64,000 nt of DNA from Halichoerus grypus (taxonomy: Eukaryota; Chordata; Mammalia; Carnivora; Phocidae). This document shows positions 21,612 to 34,052 of this stretch, in pieces. Location: the NCBI RefSeq assembly GCF_964656455.1, contig NC_135712.1, forward strand, positions 98,618,294 to 98,682,293, written 5' to 3'. A program made the position numbers and the translations under genes. The notes below the pieces were generated by a model. It saw only the letters and a program-made list of their open reading frames with translations. It was not told the origin of the DNA and ran no database searches. Numbering within the stretch: the first letter of the stretch is position 1; every line of letters starts with the position of its first letter.

Positions 21612-24356
21612 TGTAATATAATTAAATTTTAGAATAATCTCTTCTATATCTACATTATTTCTTCTTTCAATCTAATAAAGGATTCATAGGTATTTACTCT
21701 AAATTTTCTTCATATTAATATACCTCATTCAGAAAATATATATGTACTTTTACCATTTGCTTATATTCTTATGTTTTTTATTTCCTCCTGGATGATTAAT
21801 GTGGCATTTGAATAGGTTCCTTCCTTTTAATATGAGCATGACAATTTTAACCTCAGTTACCCTTCCTCAACAGGATTTTTGTGTCTTTGAAAAATAACTC
21901 AGTGCAATTCAGTTTTCATGAACTCAGTAAGGACTCTATTTGCCTTCTTGGTTATACTGTGTATATTTTACAAAAAGCTAATTTTTATATTCTTTTTGAA
22001 TATATATATGTAAAAATTACATTCCTTATATATTTTTGGTGTTGGACTATTTACATTCATTGCACACAGAAACAATGCCCCTAATCATATATAGCTATGA
22101 CTGTGTGCCAATGTTATTTTAAAGAACATGAAGTGTAGCTAGAACTACATTCCTAAAACTACCTTTATCTTTATTATTTTTATTCAAATTTATAATGTGA
22201 ATGTACTATTGATGTAGAATTGTGCTTAATGTAAAGAAATATCAGCTGTGACCCCATCCTAAAGGGAATTTAGATAGTGTGCAACATAAGAAATATTTGA
22301 CACTGTATATACAAGTTTTATTCAAAACAACAACAAGGTAAAATAGTGATGATGAAGCTAGGAAAATTGAAAAGGAAAACAATGTGGGATCACCAGTCAG
22401 AGGGGACAGTAATATGAATATTCAGAAAAGCTGCTTAGAACTTCTTATTAAAATAGAGCAAGAGAAAAACAAAACCAAACAAGCTTTTTGCTTAATCCAT
22501 CTCTTACGCTGTTTTTGCAAATGAATAACATTCCAGAATTAGAAACATATATGTATTCAAAGCATTTGTCATCTATTCAAATGCAAGTGTCCCTAGGATA
22601 ATCATATTAGCAACAGGAAAGTGCATAATATTAGGAATTACTGAGCTATTACAATGGATTAAGTTGTTAAATCACATGTATTAAAGATTTCAAGGATCTG
22701 GGAAATCAAGAGGTTCAGATAATAATTATTCTATGTACCAAGCAAGTCACTAAAGCCAGAAAAGATTCAAAAGATAGGAATCCTATTCTTGTGATAATGG
22801 AAATGCATGTATGGAAAAAGTTCCCATTTTACTGAGTTCCTCAGTGTCTACATTGAGCAGATCCTCTAGAAACTGACACTGGAAATGTATCACAAGTGAG
22901 TGAACAACTTTTGTATTGTTTAGTCACAGATTAGGGGTGTAGTTGGTAATTGCAGCATGATTAGCTCATCAAGACTGATAAGGAGTCTTTTTGCTAGATT
23001 TGGAAGGCCAGATAGAGAATGTGGAAGGATAAGACTTTGAAGTCAGGCAGAACCAGGTTCCGTTTTTTGCTTATGATGAGTGAACATGGGAAGAAAAGAA
23101 TAAAGGATGCCTCTAGGAGGGTATTGCTAGAGTAGAGGTGTGTCTAGGGATATTAAATAAACCATCTGGAAGTGGATAATTAGTGATAAAGAGCTAGAAA
23201 GTAGGTTGAGGTCAAATTTTGTTCGACTTGAAAACTGACTTGGACTTACAGCTCCAGGAAATTAAAGCCATGAGTCTCTTTATTATGAAGATGTAACAAC
23301 ACTAGGCACATATGGACAAACCAGAAAAACAATTTTAATAGAATAAACTATAGAAAGTTACATCTATTTTATCAGGTTATTTTACTCAAAATCACTTCTC
23401 TGGGAAACTGTAAATAAGCTTTTATTCTGTTTTCAGAAGAGAAAATTTATGAGATATTAAAACGTGAACTGTTAGACTAAGGTAGATATAAAGAAATTTA
23501 GACTTCTTTTTTTTAAGAAAATACAATATTTGGTTTCATTCAAATGAACTGTCCGACCATGCGGACACATAAAAGAAAACTTAAGAATTGAGGCAATTTT
23601 GCAGTTTGAGGCTTGAATTATTGGGATAATTGCTTCAATTTTCCACCTTGCTACCCATGGGAACACACACTGAACATGCACATTCTTACATATTGGGAAA
23701 AAGCAGTTTTCCTCTTTTATTCATGGGGAAATATAATCCAAAAGGTTAAACCTTAATAATATTATTAATATCATGAACAAAATTTAGCCTGCCTGTTTCA
23801 CAGATTAGTTTTAGGTACATGTTTTAAAACTTACATTCAAATTAAGAATTTTGAATTCAAGGCAATATTTGCAATCTTCTTTCCTGAATTGAAATGGAAA
23901 TGGAGCATTGCAATCTGCAGGGAGGTGAAGGAATGCTCATAGTTCATTAAATAATGTGAGTAGTAATGAGGTTTACACAAATCAAACAGTGTGTTAGGTA
24001 ATTGTAATGTTGCTTTGTGGTGAACCACCTGTCAGGAAGCACTTCCAGCCGAAGGCTCAATCTGCTCTCCTGTTCCCAGATGATTTCTAATTAGTGTAAA
24101 CTTCATCTGTGGCAGGCTACCAGAAAATAAAGAAAAAGATATTTGTAGGCCTCTTTCTTTTCTCTATGATAAAGAAAAATAATTGCTCTACTTCAAGTAC
24201 TTACTTTAATTTTTCAAGAAAGCATTTGATATGTTGTCTATAAAAAAGAAAATATATGTATACAGTCACACATTAGAGATACCCAGACACACACTTAGAA
24301 AAAGAATGCTTCAGGATAGATCAGCACTACAGAGTCCTTCCTTTTCCTTGATCCAG
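21612..24356. other. Unassigned AT-rich sequence (2.7 kb)
   Basis: No gene or clear repeat is seen. The stretch around 22980-23260 (purine-rich, 'aggataagactttgaagtcaggcagaaccaggttcc') could be a very old MIR- or L2-derived segment. The evidence is too weak to annotate. Open frames here are 62-70 codons with no recognisable protein. Confidence 0.3.
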
Positions 24357-24512
24357 AAGGAGAATGAATGGGGGGATGGGGTGAGGAGAAAGAAGAAGGA
24401 GAAGGAGGAAGAAGAGAAAAGGGGAGGGGAGGAAAATGGAGGGGAGGAAAACGGAGGGGAGGAGGAGAAGAAAGAAGGAAGGAAAGAAAAAAGGAAGGAC
24501 GGAAGGAAAAGA
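24357..24512. repeat. Polypurine (GGA/GAA/GGGGA)n tract
   Basis: About 155 bp consists almost only of A and G on the plus strand. It contains imperfect direct repeats of GAGGGGAGGAAAAYGGAGGG. It produces artefactual 76-95 codon frames on both strands. Such homopurine stretches can adopt triplex (H-DNA) structure. Confidence 0.9.
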
Positions 24513-24790
24513 GACTAGTAAGAATAATATGAATGAACATGAGATCTCAATGTACATACTTCTACTTTTCTAATATTTTGAAGATCACTGATATTAGACA
24601 GATATAATTATATTTTCTATTTGTCAAAAAGAAAAAAAATGTAAAACTTCTGTAAAATGGCATACATTTCTGCAGAAAGAAGTATAAAGGTAGGAGTGTA
24701 TTCACAAGAAGTAAACAATAAGCAAAAAACCTATAGATAGAATTTGCAAAATTTACATCACTGTAAAATTATCACCACATTTTAAAATTC
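24513..24790. other. Unassigned AT-rich sequence
   Basis: Short spacer between the purine tract and an L1 fragment. Nothing recognised. Confidence 0.3.
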
Positions 24791-26318
24791 ACATATAATC
24801 ACAGAGCACCACAAACAGCCAAAACAATCTTGAGAAGGAAGAACAAAGCTGGAGTCATCATGCTTCCTGATTTCGAAATATATTATAAAGCTACAGTGAT
24901 TAAAACAGAATGGTAATAACATAAAGGTAGACATATAGACCAGTGCAACAGAATGGAGAGCTCAGAAATAAATCCATACATATGCAGTCAACTGATCTTC
25001 CACAAGGATGTCAAGGATACACAATGGGTATAGTCTCTTCAACAAATGGTGTTGGGAAAATTGGATATCCAGACACAAAAGAATGAAATCAGTCCCTTAT
25101 CCTACACTATACACAAAAATCAACTCAAAAGAAATTAAAGACTTCAAAAGACTTAAACATAAAACTCCAACCTGTAAAACTTTTGAAAGAAAACAGAGAG
25201 AAAAGAAACCTACAAATGGGAGGAAATATTTGCAAACCATATATCAGATAAGGGGTTATTTTCCAAAATACATATGGAACTCTTACAATTTATTAGCAAA
25301 AAACAAATAATCCAATTAAAAAATAGGCGAAGGACATAAATAGACATTTCTCCGAAGAAGACATAGAAATGGCCAACAAGTATATGGAAAGATGCTCAAC
25401 AAGTTACTTATCATGAGGGAAATGCAAATTAAGTCACAATGAGTTATCACCTCACACCTGATAGGATGGCTATTACCAAAAAAGAAAATACAATAAGTAT
25501 TGATAAGAATGTGGAGAAATGGAAACCCTTGTTCACTGTTGGGAATGCAAAATGTTGCAGCCACTATGAAAACAGTATGGAAGTTCCTCAAAATAGTAAA
25601 AACAGAACTACTATATGATCCAGCAATCCCACTTCTGGATATTTATCCAAAGAATTGAAATCAGGATCTCAAAGACATATTAGCACTCTCATGTTCATTT
25701 CAGAATTATTCACAATAGTTGAGATTTGAAAACAACCTAAGTGACCATCGACAAATGAATGGATAAATAAAATGTGTGATTTACATAAAATGGAATAATA
25801 TTCAGCTTTAAAAAAAGAAGGAAATCTCTCAATAAGTGACAGCACAGATGAATCTTAAGGATATTATGCTAAGTGAAATAAGCCAGTCACAGAAGGACAA
25901 ACACTATACAATTCTGCTTATATGAGATATCTAAAATAGTCAAACTCATAGAAGCAGAGAGCATAACCAGTGGTTGCCAGGGACAATGAGAATGGGGAAA
26001 TGGAGAGTTGCTAACAAACAGGTATAAAATTTCAATAATGCAAGATGAATAAGCAGAAATCCAGAAATCTGCTTTACAACATTTTGCCTACGGTTAACAG
26101 TCTTGTATTATACACTATATATATAATATACACTATATTATATATATAGTATTATATATACTACCTTCTTAATGGACTTTATATAGTGTATATGTATATA
26201 CAATATATATGTATATACTTTATATATACAATATATAAAGTCCATTAAGAAGGTAGTTCCCATGTTAAGTGTTCTTTCATATACAATAGAAATTAAACAT
26301 AAACAAATAAATAAAAAC
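24791..26318 (+). mobile_element. LINE-1 3' half (late ORF2 plus 3' UTR), L1MA/MB-like
   Basis: About 1.5 kb of plus-strand L1. ORF2 blocks in order are 'gcttcctgatttcgaaatat', 'caacaaatggtgttgggaaa', 'aaccatatatcagataagggg', 'ggaaatgcaaattaagtcac', 'ccagcaatcccacttctgg' and 'atgctaagtgaaataagcca'. The 3' UTR has 'accagtggttgccagggaca', 'ttaacagtcttgtattatac' and 'ccatgttaagtgttctttc', ending in 'aaacaaataaataaaaac'. It has frameshifts and stops throughout. The TA-rich region at 26113-26257 contains an unusual palindrome. Confidence 0.9.
26160..26257. repeat. Inverted repeat, 26-bp arms, TA-rich loop
   Basis: The left arm (26160-26185, beginning ACTACCTTCTTAATGG) is the exact reverse complement of the right arm (26232-26257, ending CCATTAAGAAGGTAGT). 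The 46-bp spacer is almost all TA/GT. The right arm is normal L1 3' UTR; the left arm is its inverted copy. It could extrude as a cruciform or hairpin. Confidence 0.93.
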
Positions 26319-26344
26319 TTGACTTTTCCTGTTATAAAGCCTTG

Positions 26345-26505
26345 ATTTTAAATCTTGTCTCTAATTTGTATAAGCAGCAGTCCTTAGGCAAGATTATGGA
26401 ATTTTCTAAGAATCAGTTTCTCAGTGTGAAGAATAATAATGATGATAATCCCTAACTCACAGGCTGTGTGAATAAATGAGGTCATACAAGAGGCAATACC
26501 CTCTT
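26345..26505 (+). mobile_element. MIR SINE
   Basis: Contains 'aatcagtttctcagtgtgaag', 'aataataatgatgataatcc', 'ctaactcacaggctgtgtg' and 'aataaatgaggtcatacaag', following the central and 3' MIR consensus. It is diverged. Confidence 0.7.
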
Positions 26506-27413
26506 TTTCTGCCCTCAAATGATCTTACTAATTATTTTACTCAATTTTCTATCTTCTTGTCTTTGGGTTTGTGTTTTATTGCCCCCCCTCCCAATATTTA
26601 ACACACATTAAAGTTTGGGCACTTGCTTTTCTAACCAATTTGACTTGCTCTCTTAACTCTCTACAGATGTGTGGCCTTAGTCCTTGGCTTTTTGAATGTG
26701 GTTACTGGCCACTTCCTATAGCTGAAAATAGCATACACTACCCCTGGACACCCTCCCTTATATTTTCTTTTTTCTCTTTCCTTTGTTAACATCTGTGGCC
26801 CCAAGACTTGCCTCCTTCCTAGTTCTTTCTTCAGCGTAACTTATTGTTCAAATTTGGGTTTAAGAGCATCACTTACATGGATAAGGGCTGTTCCACAGCA
26901 CAATGGGGAATGCCATTTGGACCTTAGCAAGAATGGAAAGGAAGACCAAGAAATCTAGTCAAAGGATGAAGCATCCAAAAAATAATCTGATCATTTTGCA
27001 CGGATATGAGCCTCCTAGTAAAATTTTTTCTGTAATTTATGCTAATAAAGCACTACGTTCTTTGAGTTATGTTGGAAAAGATCACTTCTATTTCCTTAGT
27101 ATGGTTAGGTACTAAGATGCAGGAGAAATGAAGAGGTGGTCAGAGAAATCTTTCCTAGCTAGATATGCAAATCAAATAACTAAGCTTGTATATATTCAAA
27201 ATTTAAAGAAGGAGAAGTGGGGGAAGGAGGAGAAGAAGGTGATTTGGTTTTTCCGCAAGACACTGAAGACCCTTAATTCTTCTCAAATATAAGGAGAGAG
27301 GTAATTTACTAATCATGACATAGTTTTGAAGAACACCATTTGTTTCCTATTGTTTGAAGAGAGTGACCACTCTATTTGCATCCTAAAAGAGGAAGACATG
27401 TGCAGAAGATTAA
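26506..27413. other. Unassigned sequence
   Basis: No gene recognised. A GGAGAAGTGGGGGAAGGAGG purine patch lies near 27211-27240. Frames of 70-72 codons show no recognisable protein. Confidence 0.3.
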
Positions 27414-27810
27414 TATTTATTGAACCTCGGGGGTGCCTGGGTGGCTCAGTCGTTAAGCGTCTGCCTTTGGCTCAGGTCATGATCCCAGGGTCCTCGGATC
27501 AAGCCCCGCACCGGGCTCTCTGCTCTGCAGGAAGCTTGCTTCTCTCTCTCCCACTCCCCCCTGCTTGTGTTCCCTCTCTCGCTGTGTCTCTCTCTGTCAA
27601 ATAAATAAATAAAAATCTTTAAATATATATATATATATATATTTCTTGAACCTCTGTGCCAGACATTTTTAGATGTCATTACATTTGTTCCTCTCAATAA
27701 TCATGAAACTGACATTGATATCACCCTTATGGAAAAAGCAACTAAGACATCATAAGTAACTTGTACCATTTCTAATAATGTTATAACTAGAAAAATTAAA
27801 ACACAGACCT
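27414..27810 (-). mobile_element. MIR SINE, reverse, split by a Can-SINE
   Basis: The plus strand 'tatttattgaacctc' joins across the SINE to 'ttgaacctctgtgccagaca', 'tttttagatgtcattacatttg' and 'aaaagcaactaagacatcataagtaactt'. This follows reverse-complement MIR ('attgagcacctactgtgtgccag ...'). Confidence 0.7.
27429..27639 (+). mobile_element. Can-SINE with (TA)n tail end
   Basis: GGGTGCCTGGGTGGCTCAGTC to GTCAAATAAATAAATAAAAATC, then an (AT)n run at 27622-27641. The duplication TATTTMTTGAACCTC (27414-27428 and 27640-27654) has one mismatch. It lies in the 3' end of a MIR. Confidence 0.95.
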
Positions 27811-30051
27811 AGTTGTCTTTAACATCTGTATTTCCCATAAACTCTAATATCTGTAAATTTCAGTTTTCCCATATTTCTTTCTGATAAGGAAGGAAGGTAG
27901 ACCCTCTTTTTAGGAAAATGTTCAATGGTGAAGTCAAAGCAAGAGCATACCTGTGTGAGCATGTGAAGGCACAATTCCAATTTTGAACTTATACATAAAA
28001 CTTGATTATTGAAAAATGGATAAGAAATATAGGAACTCATGATAAATGAGGACAACTGGACATTGTCCTTGACATAAAGTGACTAATTTCAAGCTCTCTT
28101 CTCTTCAGAATAATACTGAGATTATGATTTTACTGTGATGACTGGCTATGAAGAAAATTCACCTTTCCTTACAGATCAAAATAAATTAACAAAATTCTAG
28201 ATTTCAAGTATTGAATGTGACTGTGGCATGCCAAATATAAAAGTTTTGTAGCTAATCACATGCAGAGAATTTGAATAATGTTCAATTAGGGAAAAAATAA
28301 ATACAGAAGCTATGTTTGTCAACTAGGCTTAGATGGATGTCAGTCATATAACTGAAAAGTAAGACATTGCTGTTTCTAATTGCGTTAACTCCAGGCAAGT
28401 CTGCATATTTCTGAATGGTCTTCTGAGATTAGATATCAGCTAAAGCTTTGAATTTAGGTTACACATTTGACATTGTACACAGTTCAACAATGTAGCTATA
28501 ACTGATATGCTCTGGAAGTTCCGAAAAGATTTCTTGTTAGCAGGAGAGAAGAAGAGGAGGAGGAAGGAGAAGAAAGGATATTAGAACAGAAAAAAAAAAA
28601 AAAAAAAGAATAAGACAATAAAGATAATCATTGTATAAAAAAAACTCACTTCACTCTGGCTGGCATAAGACCTGTATTCCAGTTGTGGAGCAACCCCAGA
28701 TATCATTCTACATAAAAGGAAGGATGAATCTTATAGGACCAATTAGTTTATTATTGCAATTTTATTGTATTTATCTTTCTTTGCAAAAGTTTTACGGCAC
28801 TAAATTGGGGTACACCTGTGCAGAACGGTTAATGAAACATAACAAAACAATAGGGTTAGCCAACATCAGATTTTTTCTCATGTAGAGAAAGATGAATACA
28901 CTGAAATTTACCATGAAACAAACAAATATGCTAATTACTTTCTTTAGTCGTAACCATGAATGAACACAGAGAATAGCAAGGGATGAAACAATTTTGGAAA
29001 CATCAGGCAATCTTAATCTTTCTCTACCTCCCTTAATATCTATGTCTTGATAACATAAAAAAATCATTCCCATTATGCCTAAGCTAATAGTTCATAAAAT
29101 TCAAATAGTAAATGGATTGGTTATGAAAGTTGGGCACTATTTAGCCCTTTTCTTTTTTTTTAAAGACAATTTATTGTTCACGTAGGTATCAAATTTGCTT
29201 CATTACTTTTTTCCATTATTCAGAAAAAACTATTGATATATTTTAGTAAATCTTGTTTGGAAGCTTATGGCACAATATCAAGTTTAGAAAGATCTGACTA
29301 CAGATGGTTATATTGACAAAGCTAACTTTGCATGACAAGTATTGTTTACATAATTTTTTATCAAATGTTAGGTTCTTAAATTTAATACAGAGTAAAATTA
29401 TTTTTTTTATTTTCAAAAAAGCATGGTACATGTGTTTATTCTCACCTAACTGCTAAAGCCTTCAAATGACATAGAAAATTTCTGTCTTATTGTTCAGCAG
29501 TAAATTTAGTAATAATTTCTTATCCCTTCCAGAAAATAACTGTCAACTGATTAATAGAAAATATTTAATGATAGATGATTTTAACCACAAAAAATCTGGG
29601 GTTCAGTATTATTCTGAAAACATTGATCATATCTTTGAACATAATTCAGAGGATGTTCTCAGAAACATTATATTATAGAAAATACTTTTACATAATTTTA
29701 CTGTTAATCTCTTTACTTAAAACCCATTAGAGTGATTTATCATCATCATTAAGAATTTTTTTGTGATCAGATGATATCATTTCATGACTGTATAAAGAAG
29801 CCATAGTGATTTATTCAGAAATGTACTCTAGGTTTCAAGGATTATTCTAATAAAAAATAAAATAAAGATTAACAACAACAAAACCCTAAGGAAACTAAAG
29901 CCATGATTTTGAGAATTGGAATTAAATAATAAATATCTATGGATTAGTTAATTATTCATAATAATCCTCTCATTCCACAGACCCTTCCAATCCCTCTATT
30001 CACCACTTATTAAGTGTCAGGAAATGTTATTTTAATTGTTGATTTGTCTTT
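27811..30051. other. Unassigned sequence (2.2 kb)
   Basis: No gene or repeat family recognised. A GAAGAAGAGGAGGAGG patch is followed by an A18 run (28546-28608). Open frames up to 93 codons on opposite strands overlap each other and have no domain signature. Confidence 0.3.
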
Positions 30052-30150
30052 TCTTTCCCCCAGCCTTATTGAGACATAAGTGACAGATAAAATTGAATAT
30101 ATTTAGTGTACAATGTGGTGATTTGATATATGTAAACACTGTGAAATTAT
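30052..30150 (-). mobile_element. L1M 3' UTR fragment, reverse
   Basis: 'ttattgagacataagtgacag' followed by 'tttagtgtacaatgtggtgatttgatatatgtaaac' is the reverse complement of the L1MA/MB 3' terminus ('tttattgagatataattgacat ... gtgtacaacataatgatttgatatatgta'). Confidence 0.75.
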
Positions 30151-31394
30151 TTGTCAACAATTCATTTTTTATATAGGTCACATTTCAATTGGCAGAGAAA
30201 TACTATGTGGAGATGTTTAGAGGAGGCCCAGAGAATTTTACAGAGCAAAATCCATAATACAATTACTCCAATTCATTCTCCCTCACCCACCCTCAAACTA
30301 GTGAGAGACATTATTAGGCACTTACTGTTTAAACCCTCAAAAAGGCAAGTTATGTCCTTTCCCTTACTCATTTGTGTAAGCAAATAATCTCCAACCCTTC
30401 CCCCTATATTAATGGAAGCACATGCAAAATAAGTTAATATTATTTCTGAAATACTAAGATGAAATATAAAAACTAGATTTTATCTATAGATTATATTTGT
30501 AACATAATACAATTAAGCCTGACAGGGTTATGTGAAGTATATTATCTTACTGAAACGCTTTTCTTTGTGCTTTTTGAAAATAGAAGTTTTGAATATGTAT
30601 TCATATAACAAGTGAACTGGAAATATATTTCAAATGCACAATAGGGTAGTATTATGCCTTATTTTTTAACCAGTAAAGAATTTGAAGGATGGAGCACTTC
30701 TCTAAAAGTTATTGGAAAGAGACAGATAACAGAATAATTGAATGTGAATGAATACTTAAGTAAAAAAAAAAAAAATAGAGTGAGGTGGGATTGCATTTGT
30801 GATCCATTTCATAAATGTAAAACTGACAGGTTGAATCGAAGGAATAGTTCTGCACAATATCTTCTATTTAAGTTAAAATACTAGTGGAGGAGACACCAAA
30901 GTCAAATCCAAGTATATAATTTAATACAAGTAGCTAGGTCCATTGAAAGATATTTTTAAATATAGTTAGTGATTTAGGAAGAGCCTTATTCTAGTGAGAC
31001 TATTTTTACACAGAGTTATTGCTATATCTAAATAAGTTTTTCTAGTACTCCTAAAGCTTCATATACTCATATTACTAATATAAGTCATTAGTAAAATAGT
31101 TTCCCATTGTGGTACTTAGTAAACGACTATGAAGATCATAAAATGTACATTGAAAATATTTTTCATTGAAGAAGTAAAAACAAATGTAGTCTTTTCCAGA
31201 AACATTAAAATAGCAACATAATGTATACATTTAAATTATAATTAGTGTAAAAAAGCACTTTTTCTTTCTTCTACGAATCTTAACGACTTTTCTGATTAGT
31301 TCCAGCTTGAACAAATTTTGCATTCCCCATATTCTTTGAATAAAGTGCATGCCCATAGACACACTTCAAATTTTTTAAAATTCTCACCTGAACT
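30151..31394. other. Unassigned AT-rich sequence
   Basis: No recognised gene or repeat. An A13 run lies near 30763. Confidence 0.3.
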
Positions 31395-31930
31395 ATTATA
31401 ATAACCCCATACCGAGCCTTTCTTTATTTCAGTCATCCTTCAACATTAGCAGATTAATTTTCTGAAAACAGCTCTGATTATGTAAAACTTCTGATCAATT
31501 AAGAATAAACTAAAAAAAGAACCCCTCACTCTGGCATTAAATGTCTTCTATACCATAGCCCCAGTTTTTGAACCTCATCTTTATAGACACTGTGTTACAA
31601 TTAATATAGAGAACATGCTGTTTTCTAAACATTTTAAACATTTATGGCTCATCTTGTACTGTGAAAATAAACTCCATTTCCCTATCTCCAACTTAAAATT
31701 TTTTGTATTACTCTAGATCTTCTTCCATAAAGTATTCCCAAATTCTCCTCTCTTTAAATCTATATAACACAAAGCTCTATAAATTACATATTTACTGACT
31801 ATTGTACTGGTTTTTAATATGTCCTGATATAAGGTACTATCATATAAAGTACCATACCACTCTGTATTCCTCCACAGAATCCCATCTTTTTCATGGTTAG
31901 TGTTCAGTAAACATCAACTAGATTAAATAA
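31395..31930 (+). mobile_element. L2-like LINE, 3' region
   Basis: Diverged L2 blocks in order: 'cctgaactattataataaccc', 'gattaattttctgaaaacagc', 'tctgattatgtaaaacttctgat', 'tcttccataaagtattcccaaatt', and 'gttagtgttcagtaaacatcaactag'. The order and spacing match L2, though identity is low. Confidence 0.55.
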
Positions 31931-33534
31931 GTAATATATATAGTATTAGACAAGCTGACAACACAAACTTCTAACGTTTTTACTTTCCATAAAATACTTT
32001 TCCAAAAAGGAATTCTTTAAACTGATATTATTTATTATTTATTAATATTATTGTTTGTTTTTAATGTATTCTTTTATAGTTATTTTAAATATAAGGGTTT
32101 TATATAAATACAAGTTTAAAATTATCAATAATAAAATATATGTTCCTTTGATTTCTTCCTGAAATTCCATTTCTTACAAACCTTACTTTGAACTTTGGAG
32201 TTTTAAATTTCTATGCCTGGGTAGTCAAAGCCAGTCTCAAGACTTGACAAGATTCACGAGTTTGGACAAATAAACACCATGTCTAAATGGGAGAAGTAAC
32301 AAAGAAATTGTGGCCATTTTTTACTTAGAGTCAGTCCAACCACTGGTCACCAATTATTTATACTCTTCAATATGCAAACATATACTTCCCTTCCCCAAGA
32401 TCCCCAAAGCTATCAGAACATTATGATATCAGGTTCAGGCTTAAATTCCTGGGTCTTGTCATCTAAATCATGCCCAGGTACAGATGAGACTCCTAAATTA
32501 TGGCTCCTCTTGATTTGAAAACTGTGAATTAAAGAGACAAGTTGCCCCACATTCTCCCACACCAATGTACAATTTTTAGGCAAAGACTTGAAATTACGTC
32601 CACTCAAAAAGAGTGAAAATGGGGTGACATATCAGTCACTGGTCCACTGAAGTTCTTAAATACAGCTTGGCACATGTCTCCAGTTTCTGGGTTAAAGCTT
32701 TATTCTGCTCCTGGGGAGTGAGTCTATGTGGCTTTTGTGTTCACTCTTCTGATCTTGTGACTCCATCCTCTGAGTTATCATTTATTTTCCATTAGATAAG
32801 GTCTATGTTTACATCTGAGGAATCTAGCACACAAACTATTCTCTGACTCCATTTCCCATTTTACCATATGATTATTTCTTAGTTATATTATCACTTTTTT
32901 TAATTTAAGAGGTAGGGTAATTTGAAAAACATCATCAGCTCTTTTTAACTTTATTTATCTTTAGAAATGTTGTCCTTTACTGTCTGCCATGAAATATTAG
33001 AAAATTAGGGCATATGATATTCACACTATAAAACTGCAATGTAAAATATATTGCATAGGTCTTCTGAGCTTTGTCTATATGAGTATGTTTAAAGAACTCA
33101 GTTTTACCATTGGTGCTTATGTAAATATTTTATACTCTGATACATAATAGTGTTATTGGAATCATATTTTAAAAATAAATCGTTAGGCAATTTGAGTTCA
33201 CCATTAAATTGAGACTCTTCAAAGTATTCAGTCTAATAAACCCTCTTTTCACTTCTTTCTGACATTTTCCTTATATGAATTGTATTCCATGCTTTTCAAT
33301 TTCTCTAATCCAATCTTTATACTCTTCCTTGGATTAACTCCCAATCCTTACCTTATGGGCCCTACTTATGTGGGTAAAATTCTTGAGATAGTGCCTGCAT
33401 CGAGATACCTTTCATTGCATTCACCCTTAAAATTTGGTTGGGTTAGAATCCTAAGATGAATATGATTTACTTTTCCTATAGAAATGGCAATACACTGCTT
33501 GCTAGCATTCAAGGATAATTAAATGAGTAAAGTT
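31931..33534. other. Unassigned sequence, possible degraded LTR-type repeat
   Basis: The part at about 32160-32830 has a repeat-like, more balanced composition ('cctgggtcttgtcatctaaatcatgcccagg'). I could not assign it to a family. The 64-codon frame at 32413-32607 (reverse) shows no recognisable protein. Confidence 0.3.
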
Positions 33535-33552
33535 TCAGTTTTGTTTCTTTTT

Positions 33553-33756
33553 TTCTTAATATTTTACTTATTTATTTGACAGAGAGAGGGAGAGAGAGAG
33601 AGAACAATAGGCAGAGAGGCAGGCAGAGAAAGGAGAAGCAGGCTCCCTGTTGAGCCAAGAGCAGAGAGCCTGAAGGTGGGGCTTGATCCCAAGGTCCTAG
33701 GATCATGACCTGAGCTGAAGGCAGATGCTTAACCAACTGAGCCACCCAGGTGCCCC
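33553..33756 (-). mobile_element. Can-SINE
   Basis: Reverse-strand copy: TTAATATTTTACTTATTTATT, GACAGAGAGAGGGAGAGAGA, GAGAAGCAGGCTCCCTG and the head CAACTGAGCCACCCAGGTGCCCC. The body has an extra GAGCCAAGAGCAGAGAGCC duplication. A perfect 18-bp duplication, TCAGTTTTGTTTCTTTTT, lies at 33535-33552 and 33757-33774. Confidence 0.96.
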
Positions 33757-33774
33757 TCAGTTTTGTTTCTTTTT

Positions 33775-34052
33775 ATGTAACATTTTTTTATGTTATTTTA
33801 TATAACGTTTTCCCCTACAGAATTTTCTTTCTTTTTTTCCTTGTGGTATATGAATATTATAAATATGTGACGAGAATTTTTAAAACTAATGTTGCTTTTT
33901 TATTCTTGATATCTTTAAAACCACTACAAGAAATGAAAACTCTCGATTCTTTCACCTTAAAGCCATCGCTTCCTGGTATGATTAATTCCAATATACAGAG
34001 GGAGTGTCTCATTAGCCTAAAAACACTCATTATAGGTTGCCAAAGTTTGCAT
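33775..34052. other. Unassigned AT-rich sequence
   Basis: This lies between two SINEs. Long opposing frames (164 codons plus strand at 33750-34244, 139 codons reverse at 33857-34276) run through this interval, SINE sequence and a tRNA fragment. They are not genes. Confidence 0.4.

Noticed and set aside
24231..24557. Overlapping 95-, 81- and 76-codon frames
   Set aside because: They are translations of the polypurine tract (Glu/Lys/Gly or Ser/Pro/Leu/Phe runs).
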